From NCBI GenBank assembly GCA_023897205.1, contig JAHWDD010000004.1:5518001-5582000 (forward strand): a DNA stretch of 64,000 nt, given 5' to 3'. Positions 55,791 to 64,000 of this stretch are shown here, one piece after another. The translations under genes were made by a program, and so were the position numbers. Each line of letters opens with the position of its first letter. Position 1 is the stretch's first letter. The notes beneath the pieces were generated by a model. It was not told the DNA's origin. It saw only the letters and a program-made list of their open reading frames with translations, and did not search any database. The DNA is from Exophiala sp. HKRS030. Taxonomy: Eukaryota; Ascomycota; Eurotiomycetes; Chaetothyriales; Herpotrichiellaceae.

Positions 55791-58593
55791 TTGCAAATCT
55801 AGGTTCGATGTTGCTGTTTCGACGAGTACCTTGTTTCTGATGGGTCGTTGCCGATTGATCTTGTTGGACAGGTTATTTTCGTGACAGCAATGGTGGAGAG
55901 TAAACTCATGCGTTATCTGATGGCTAAAGGTTTGTAACTCCTTGTGTGGCTTAAGTTGGGATAGGTTTTACACGATATGATGGTTTTTTGCCAACAATAA
56001 TGACATCTTCATTTATCGAATGAGTTAGTGGGGGAGGTGGTTAATGCTCTTTGACTTGCAAACCGTTCTCTTAATCCGAAAACCCTTGTTGTGTTGCGGC
56101 TGGATGGCTACGATCGCATGACGAATTTACTAATCGACAGATGTAGATTTGTAGACCGGCCATGTTGGGGGTAGTAGGAATCAAACTTGTGACGGACGAA
56201 TCCCCGCCAAGGTCTGGTTTTCCAAGTTATACAAGATGACTTCGGCTGCGTCGAAAAATAGCATGGTCGTGTGGTGACGAAACATTAGAAATCCGGCAAA
56301 CCAATCATGTCCAAGAAGTGTAAGAAAACCAGGGCAAAACTATAGAAATGATCGCAAGATATGCCTCCTTAATCAATTGGCCATGATGATCAAATATGGA
56401 GGAACAAAGAGGGCTTCGATTTCGACCACCCTTGTCTCCATACCGGACCAGTCCATTTGCAGTAGTAGTAGAAATGGTAGCGTGGGCCGCAACCGAGGCA
56501 GGCTTGATCAGGACAAGGGCCACAAAGGTTCGACCGACACGATAATACAGGGGATTAAACTCGGCTGACTTTTTCAGAAGACAATAAACGTTGAAACCTT
56601 GTGAGACCATGGACGTGCCGACAGCGAGGATTCTGGAGACAAGGACAGGGATGTCGTTGCTTAGACTATCCAGAAAAGCGGACCTGGAAGGGAAATCCGA
56701 CCCGGCTTCGATCCATCAACGGCATCACGCTTGCCTCGAATTAGAAATCCAGACTCGCAATATCACTCGCTGCATGCAAGCCAAGAGTAACCGGGTTTGT
56801 ACCTCTTTCTTTTCCGCTTGAGTCTGGGACAATGCCTAGACGGCCGAGTATTCTGATGCCTCGATTCAGGATCCCTGGAATATTTGCAATCAGCCCACTA
56901 CTCAAAAAGGCGTATTTTGTCGTCTTTCGCTCCTAATTTGCGTTTAAGGTCATTGGTAGTATCTCTAATCAATGAACTGGGACGGGAGGATAGATAGCAG
57001 CATTCTGGACGCCATCGGGAAGCTCGGATGGGGATTAGACAACGAAAGGATTACTTTTTCGACAATGCGAGTCATTGTAGTGCGATCTCTATTGTCCCAG
57101 GGCCTAATCACCATTTCAACCACGTGGATCAAGCTTATACCTCGGAATAGCTAATCTATCTCGAAGGTCAAAGCAAATCCGGGGTGGACTCGCTCCCAGA
57201 ATAAGAGACATTCGATCAGTACGAACAGAAGGGTGGCAAATATAGCAAGACTAAAAGAACCTTATCCAGACCATAGTATTACTGTTCTCTCGACCTAGAG
57301 CTCAAGATATCACTTGTAAATCGGCTATATGGCATAAAAGAACGACTACAGGCGTCGGAATGTCATAGATTGTTCACAGTGAGCTACAGCCCCCTTCTGG
57401 TTACGAGTTCGAGACCTCTCAGACAGACTTGAACGAATAGTGCAAGTCTAAAGTCGTGCTGAAACCTTAGAAGAAGTTGTAGCTTCGCTAGCACACCGAG
57501 AATATCTCTTACAAAGACCTCATTCATCCTAAGTCGCCGGAAAGATAATCAAAAAGACACGAAAATAGTATAAAAAGTCTAGAATCCTAGTGTTGAACCC
57601 TAGCTAAGGTGGAGAATCGTCGTTTCGAGACATTGAAGTGGGTTATCTACAGTGATATTACAATTTGAGTTGTCTAGATGCTAACTTGCTCGCAAACGCT
57701 TGGGCTCGAGGTATAACAGCTATATTGGGAACAAATAATGCCATTTCAAGACTACCATGCGTCATAGGAGAACAATCATACCTCCAAGACACTAATATTG
57801 AGGCCTTGATCCGAGTTTGATATTGCTTCGACTAGTCTATATAGAGTAGTAGTGATCATAAGGGCGGTCGGGTAGATTGGTGGGGCGCCATCGTTAAGGG
57901 ATGTCGAATACGAGGCCTCGAGATGGTGGAGGTCGTATAAACGAAAAGGAGGCGTAATTAGGTATGACATGAACCGGTCGATCGATTCCCAGTATCGGTA
58001 CGGATCAGCACCGGTGCTGTTTAGTAGAACACTAGTTTGGGGAGACTCTAACTAGGCCAATAACATACGGTGCTTGAGCGACTGGATAAACTTCAGGCAA
58101 GGACTGGCTCGGTTCATGGCAGACTGCACAGTGGTCCCAGATATTGATGCAGCCTTACGTGTATGCAGCAAGGATGTGGTCTGCACATGATTTGACAAAG
58201 ATTGTTCCTACCTGAGTAGGTCTCTGTTCGCTGTTCGTCCAATGATATGGTTGTATTTCAGGGTTTATTCCTTTTCGCTTCGCCTGGTATTTAGCAGTAC
58301 AAGGCTGGAGTCCAGTTTGCAAACATTGTAGCAACGCTTGAAGTCGAGACCAACTTGGCGTGATACGACATAACTCCCGGATCCACAGTAGAAAGGGGAA
58401 TATATCGTAAAATTGTCGTAGGATGTCAACAAAGAAGCAAGCTGCTGTCGACCGAAACAATGCCGATCCGCCAAGATGCTACAAGCTCAGAGAATAATGA
58501 GGCAAGTTGAAAGTTCCTGGATCCGCCGAGTATAAATTTTGGTACCAATGTTCAGTTCCAAACAAGTAAGATCATGCTTAGCTCATTCACTCC
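55791..58593. other. Gene-poor, stop-rich region
   Basis: About 2.8 kb with no supported gene. 57200-57700 is relatively A/T-rich with many TAG/TAA in all frames, which could be a mutated (RIP-like) transposon relic, but I found no terminal repeat or transposase motif. A 64-codon minus-strand frame at 57970-57776 (YLITPPFRLYDLHHLE) looks somewhat protein-like and might be a relic. The first few hundred bases are the bZIP promoter. Confidence 0.4.
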
Positions 58594-59370
58594 TCATGTT
58601 CTGGATTTGATTAAAACCTCCCGCTCAACGGTGACTGCGGAGTCTTGTGTCGTCATATTATAGGGGCCGGTATATGTCATGTCTGCGGTGCCAATATCGG
58701 ATTCTGTTGGCATGCTCCATTCAGCATCTTCCTGACTTCCTAGTTCTAGCCTTGCTATGACCGAGATTTGGACATTGTCTGCCCAGCGAACTGATTTTGG
58801 ACTTGAAGGACTCGATCTTCTTCTTGTCCCGAACAGAAAAGTCTGAGCACTCTGAAAGCGAGTGGGAGATTTGCACAAAGCTGAACGTAGTGGTGCGGAT
58901 CTTGAACACAGTGTTGTCGATGGAGGAGAGGTTGGAGGAGTGGGCTTGGACTTTCGAACCGAAGAGGCGTGGATAGTGATCTTGGTAACGGAAGAAGATG
59001 GAGAGGAGAGGACATAACGAGTCAAGCGGTTCTGTGTCTGAGGCCGGAAATGATCGATGGCGTCTGGGGAGTGGCAAGACTTTTCGAGGGACGGGGCATG
59101 GTGACATGATCTGTCGCAGCGATCTATATATGCCGCCAGGACACATAAGACGCATATTAGGAGACAGACCAGACAGCCTATAATAAGGAGAGAGGATAGA
59201 ATGCCACGAGTAAAGCCCAAATCGAGGATTCGACGTAATGTTTGTTGGGTGAGTTCAGCGAATGATAGTTGACCGAGATCCTGAGAAGAGGCTCTCGGTA
59301 TAGGTGTGGCCATGGCATATGAAGCGAGAAGCACGAATGCGATGAGGACGCTGTCCTTGAATGAAGCCAT
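58594..59370 (-). CDS. Small membrane protein, unknown function
   Basis: I do not recognise this gene. It encodes 258 residues from the Met at 59370 (MASFKDSVL); the Met at 59409 would precede it by 13 residues and is less likely because the later start gives a clean signal peptide (VLIAFVLLASYAMATP). After a short lumenal/external segment a strong transmembrane helix follows (GILSSLLIIGCLVCLLICVLCV-type stretch, residues about 57-80), then a basic/Cys-containing juxtamembrane part and a Ser/Pro-rich cytoplasmic tail with RRRSSPSSPKS-type phosphorylation sites. No catalytic motif was seen. The gene is bounded by gene-poor DNA on both sides, so context gives no function. Confidence 0.6.
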   Translation of the reverse strand: MASFKDSVLIAFVLLASYAMATPIPRASSQDLGQLSFAELTQQTLRRILDLGFTRGILSSLLIIGCLVCLLICVLCVLAAYIDRCDRSCHHAPSLEKSCHSPDAIDHFRPQTQNRLTRYVLSSPSSSVTKITIHASSVRKSKPTPPTSPPSTTLCSRSAPLRSALCKSPTRFQSAQTFLFGTRRRSSPSSPKSVRWADNVQISVIARLELGSQEDAEWSMPTESDIGTADMTYTGPYNMTTQDSAVTVEREVLIKSRT

Positions 59371-61030
59371 TATTGCACAGCAATGAATGTTGGGGACATT
59401 GAGGGTCAAGAAGAAGATTGCAGTCAGGTAAGAAGAGGACGGTTCAGGGCATTTTGTGATCCATGTAATGAGATGGACAATGAAAGCAGGGGAAGACGCG
59501 AAGAGAGTTGGTAAAGTGGTGAGATGTCGTGCAATTACCTGACAGTCGGTCCCCGATCATCTGACAGACGATGGTCTGTTCCCGGCCAAGATGACAGCGA
59601 GGGGCACGGATACATTTTTGGAATGTGGGTGAAGAATGTTGCACAAAGGAGAAGGCCCTCGATGATTGAATTGACCAGTCATGTCACTCACCTGGGGATG
59701 TGTGGGATGTTGTTGCATTGACAAAGAATTCGAGACAGAATTCAAGACACAAAGTGAAAGAAAGAAGAGGAGCCTGGGAGAAGAGCAATACGTGGCAAGT
59801 ACGACGCAGCATTAGTTACTACTAGGTAGTGGAGGTAGTTTCCTTAATTCGGCTGAGGAACGAGGACACGCGTGGCAAGGTATGGGGTCGTGACCTGGAA
59901 GGCACGCGTACTCCGCGGCTCAGGTGGCTCTTGCTTTGTGCTTTCACAATTGATTGCGGGCAGCTTGGCGGCGGCGAGGGCCGGCACGAAAGGCCTAAGA
60001 GGCACCAGAGGCACAAGAGTCCGAGGGGCTCCCTAGGCTGACCTGACCGGGCCTATGAGCTTCCACTGCATCCGAGATTACCTTAGTAGCCCTAGAGGTC
60101 ATCCTGTCACAGCCTTGTCATGAGAAATGAGTCTGTGGGAATGGGGTCTTGTCATCAACACTGGGTAGGCAGGGGATGAGCGAATTGACCGATTGAAATT
60201 CCAGAGGTATGCCATGCCTAGGGACCGTCAGGTCAGGCCAGCAGTGATAATAATAGTGATGAAGATGAGAAGATGAGAGATGAGGACAATCATGAGTAGA
60301 GGAGGCTGAACGTCTACGCCCCTCTATGATTGGTGAGCGCTTCTTGGCCTGAACCCGAACGTCTTCAGCCGCAGACTTTCGGGGACTTCTTCAGGCTTAC
60401 TGTAGACTGCCCTTAGCTAATTAACCCCGGGTTAGTGGGTCGGTTATATGGTGGAGGTGCCGCCGTTGATCGGTAGTTAAAGAGAAACGTGGCTCTAGGC
60501 AGTTGAGGAGGCCTAAGGAGCCTCGTGATGGCCTAAATGGACCAAAGCCCCGCCACTTGGAATCAACTTTACACCGTATGTCCAGAGTACAAGTACACCT
60601 AGACAGCTGCCTACTGGGTGGGTTCTGAGTACCTAAGGGTATGTAATTACCAGCCTAACAGCCTATTGTATTGATATGTATCTAGCATTAGATCTTTAGC
60701 ATGCATTTATCTTGGAATCCTGCAGTCCAATTCGTCAACTAGACTGTCATGACTTTTTCGGCCTCGTTAGATTGATCCAATCTCTCTCTCTCTCTGTCTC
60801 TCTTTCTTCCCAGGTACTTGCTTACCGCAGCTGTTGTCTCACCTGGAAGTGAAACGCCATCAAATCATTCATTCCTACACCACTCATAGGTTTGAAAGAT
60901 AGATAGACACACGTTAGACAGTATTGCACCCACAAATAAAAGCCCAGCCTCATCTGGTTGCATTTTCCTGTTTCCGCCTCGTCAAAATTCTTAGGCGTCG
61001 TCATTGATCCCAAAAAACTCTACCGAAGAC
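59371..61030. other. Intergenic region with simple repeats
   Basis: No gene seen. A (TC)6 tract with imperfect extension lies at 60781-60806. The region holds the promoter of the minus-strand membrane-protein gene and the distal upstream DNA of the last gene. Confidence 0.45.
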
Positions 61031-61641
61031 TCGGAGTTGTCACCTCCGCCAATACTGAACCTGAACCTGAACCTTCGTCTTCTCTGGGCGCTTCCTTTCC
61101 CTCACTGGGCACTGGCGCTTCAACCCCATCCGTCCTTTTCCTCCCTCCCTCCCTCCCTTCCTCCCTTCCTCCCTCCCTCCCACTCTCGTCCATCTCCCTA
61201 CCCACCTCCACCAGCCACCCAATTGAATCTCCACTGAAGCAACCAACAAATCTCTTCTCCTCCTCTCCCTTCTCCTTCGAGTACCTCTCGCCCTGGCATA
61301 GTCTATCAGAATCTTCTCCAGCCTGCTCCAGCTGCGCCTAATAATACCACTTCCTCCTTCCTGTCGCTTCCACCAAACTTTACCCATCGCCCGTCCTCTA
61401 CTCCATATAGCACCAAGCTAAAACACTCTGCCTCGCTCAGTGCCACCGCTCCTTATGGCCTAACGCTCATCAGTCGCGCATCGCATAACCCCTACATGGT
61501 GCGACGCTCAATCCGAAACATCTCTTCTTCCTCTCGAAACGCACCTTGTCGCCAAGTTTCTCCGACCACTCCTCCTCACACCATCCACCCTCGACATGAA
61601 GGAAATAGCCTGATCGATGCGCACAAACTTGGGCTTCGGCA
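61031..61641 (+). promoter_or_regulatory. Pyrimidine-rich leader of the terminal gene
   Basis: C/T-rich leader-like sequence with a pure pyrimidine tract of 49 nt at 61133-61181 and three tgaacc units near 61055. It resembles the leaders at 10.5 and 33.2 kb. CCCTCCCT-type matches to CNYTCNYT are frequent but expected in such a tract. Confidence 0.45.
61133..61181. repeat. Polypyrimidine tract
   Basis: Forty-nine uninterrupted C/T bases built of ccct and cctt units. Mirror-symmetric parts could form a triplex, but no function is shown. Confidence 0.85.
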
Positions 61642-64000
61642 ATGGGCAAGACTCAACGAAAAACCATCGACTACACCATCATGGGTCCACATGGAGAAAC
61701 CCACGATCTTTCTCCTTCACAATTCTCCAGATCACTTCCCATCAGGAAAGATTCCAGAAACGTGTCAGCAAACCTGCGCACCTTGTATCGCCTGTCGGCG
61801 CAGGACATTGGAAGCTCCCAATCAGACCATGACCACTCCCAGCTCGAGTCCAAAGCCTTACTGACTTCACCTCGACTTCCTCCGACACCGCCCAACATCG
61901 TCAACGGAGAAACCTCGACGACCGTGGAAGAAAGCGCCTCAGATGCTGCTGCTTTCAGGTCTGCTCTCGTAACACCGATCAATCAGAACAGCCCCCCAAC
62001 TCCGGACAATACTCCTCCTCAGGACAAGAATCCCCTGGTTGTTCGTCCCTGGCTAGGCACTCAGGCATCGTTTACCTCCACTCTCGCCGAGTCCTTCACT
62101 ACAGCCCAGGAGGAGATTACTTCGGAGCCAGAATCGGATCATCGTTCTCAATCTCATGATCACACCTTTCAGTGGCCCATCACCTCGGTCGAGAGATTTG
62201 GTGGTCGATTACGTCAAAAGAATATGGCACCATCGCCTTTGATTAACGCTTACAATGATATCCACGATCTGAGCCAGACCCCAGACCAGTACGATCAGGA
62301 TCCTGTTTCTGTACCCCTGGCAGAAGCAACCACCCCCAAATCATCTGCCAGGTCCACTCCAAATCCACAAAATAATCGCACCTTGGCGAAAGACATAACC
62401 CCAGCACCTGTCAGAGATGTCCACCACGAGAATATGGTCAACGGATTAACTCAGCGCGCCTCTCCTGCGCAGCATTTGCGCACCAACAGCCTTCGAGAGA
62501 GATTGGTTGAAGCTCAATCCCAACGCCCATCTGCTTCTACCGAAAGGTTTGCCAATATCATCGGCTGGAACAATTCTGTCCCGATAATAGACACACCACA
62601 TAAAAGCCAGGAAGAGATCCAACCCTTGGAAGATACACGAAGATTCTCTCATACATCCACAACCTCTACCATAGAAGCTTTCGTCTATGATCAAATGCCC
62701 CTGCCCAAACGAGCGACCACATTGCGACACATGAGCAAACATGAATCTCTGCGATCTGTCTCTTCCCCTTGCCATCTTCGAAACGTGATTCTATAAACTC
62801 TTGGTCCGAATCCCCACATCGTCTGATTCACATGAAAGCCCGACTCAGCAATCAAAATCGGTGGAGTGCCGACTCTGCAATTTCAAAATCTCATAGCATA
62901 GCCTCAAGCGCAATTCTCCCCAAGACCGAGATTATTCACGTCGCGGTGATTCCCGAACGGTCATCCTCATTATCGTCCTCGCGAAGTAACAGCATCAAGC
63001 AGCAGTCACTATCATCAGACTCGTCAAAGTCTCCTCCGCGGAAGTCGTCTGATCAGCCTCCCTCGTCCTGGACCCATAAGCGAGCATTCTCTGAAGCCCT
63101 CGAACGAGGCAGGGAGCAGCAGCAAGCACCCGTGGTGCCCGTGAGGAGCTCCTCGCTCTCGGCTCCCACATCGAGAACCACCTCCCGCGCCAACAGTATT
63201 TCTTCGTCCCACCTCAGAGTTCAACGACAACGTGCAGAGAAGGATCTACGGAAAACCTTGGACAGAATGGAATCGGACAGGCTTTTGCAGACCCTTCCTC
63301 ACTGGGACGCTGAGAAACCTGGCGAGTTCTTGGCCAACGAGCCTAGATCTCAGAATGGCCATCAGAGGAAGTCCTTCGGACAAAGCACGATAAGAAGCAA
63401 CTCTCTTCCAAATGATGTTTTGACGCCATCTCGTTCCACGGATGATTATCGACAGAATGCTCTCGGCTTGGTGGTCCCTGGCACATCTGAATGGGCTTCC
63501 CTGCGACCGTCTTCAATCCTCGGAACACCGTTCTCGCAACCATCTTTCCAATCCGCATCACCTGAACTCAGTGAGGCGCATGCCATTAATTATTTCCCCC
63601 ACAACAATCATTCTCTCCAGCTCATTGAACCATTTCCAGTTCATGAGTCCAAAGCTGTGCTCGAGGTCCAGCGACGTGGGATCTCACAACTGGAGGTCGA
63701 GTCACCTCTTCGAAATCCTCGAAGGCCCCCTGAGCCGCCCGAATTTCAAGTGATTCCTCCGACACCCGCAGGCGATTTTGACCACCGACTGGTACTTGGC
63801 AACCAGCAGGCACTGCGACGTGCAGACTCGGCGAGACGTCCTGGTGGTTCTCGCCGACGGTCCGAGTCGTTCATTAGTGCAATCTCACGCAACCTGAGCG
63901 TCAAAAATCCGCGTAATCGCAAGGCTGGTCAAGACCTGGACGGAGATCTACATCCATTCTGGCGCCCGCGTGCCTTCTGGGATGATGTGGATAATTCTCG
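61642..64000 (+). CDS. Large low-complexity protein, 3'-partial, with one-base frame break
   Basis: I do not recognise the family. The frame opens with MGKTQRKTIDYTIMGPHGE and is Ser/Pro/Thr-rich, largely disordered, with a short conserved-looking stretch (FQWPITSVERFGGRLRQKN). It ends at a stop at 62796, after HESLRSVSS. From 62769 the +2 frame is open without a stop to the window end (about 410 codons) and continues naturally: PSSKRDSINSWSESP, RVQRQRAEKDLRKTLDRME, RRRSESFISAISRNLSV, then LHPFWRPRAFWDDVD at the edge. The switch lies at the CCCC run 62765-62768: one extra C would join the frames. No GT-AG intron fits the phases. Codon use and composition are alike on both sides, which argues for one gene. 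The product is at least 785 residues. The actual start may lie in an upstream exon. Confidence 0.65.

Noticed and set aside
6587..60330. Identical 15-mer gcccctctatgattg at about 6588 and 60319
   Set aside because: A few shared 15-mers are expected by chance in 64 kb, and the flanks do not match, so no repeat element is implied.

Overview
The window is nuclear DNA of a filamentous ascomycete (Pezizomycotina). Genes lie on both strands. Most are split by 45-100 nt introns with GT..AG borders and fungal branch-like signals. Several families are typical of or restricted to filamentous fungi: a SesB-like hydrolase/NACHT/WD40 protein, a Zn2Cys6 factor, a DUF6604 protein, a CCG-9-type trehalose glycosyltransferase, AIM3 and BNI4. 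A Eurotiomycetes or close relative is my guess from the look of the proteins; it is not proven by the sequence.

Layout. 0.6-5.0 kb: a five-exon HSL-type alpha/beta hydrolase and a secreted S41 (CPAF-like) peptidase, both on minus. 5.0-11.4 kb: gene-poor, with a three-copy CACGTGA cluster at 6.2 kb and a long pyrimidine-rich leader from 10.5 kb. 11.4-13.8 kb: BNI4-like septum/bud-neck scaffold (+). 15.4-17.0 kb: AIM3-like proline-rich protein (-). 19.8-24.6 kb: a 1550-residue NLR-like protein (-). 25.3-26.7 kb: fructosamine-3-kinase-like protein in six exons (+). 27.5-29.5 kb: Zn2Cys6 factor (-). 29.5-33.9 kb: gene-poor. 33.9-35.0 kb: Ser/Thr-rich single-pass membrane protein with PPxY-type motifs (+). 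37.3-40.5 kb: VPS28 (-) and NOC2 (+) diverge from a 0.36 kb promoter. 41.2-43.8 kb: DUF6604 protein (+). 44.9-47.3 kb: trehalose synthase/phosphorylase (+). 47.7-55.8 kb: glutathione S-transferase (-), SMP-30-type lactonohydrolase (+), a fungal transcription factor without a zinc cluster (-) and a Yap-type bZIP factor (-). 55.8-58.6 kb: gene-poor. 58.6-59.4 kb: small membrane protein (-). 61.6 kb to the end: a large low-complexity protein gene running off the window.

No tRNA, rRNA, CRISPR or intact transposon was recognised. Housekeeping genes (VPS28, NOC2, BNI4, AIM3, trehalose) alternate with accessory ones (NLR, regulators, hydrolases). The segment from the trehalose gene to the bZIP gene could be a stress/detoxification neighbourhood, but this rests on gene content alone.

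The main anomalies are two single-base frame breaks, each in a four-base homopolymer inside an otherwise conserved reading frame: GGGG at 40215-40218 in NOC2 and CCCC at 62765-62768 in the last gene. A probable GC-AG intron in the kinase-like gene and the three long pyrimidine-rich leaders are the next most notable. Exon joins were worked out by hand from splice sites and frame continuity.
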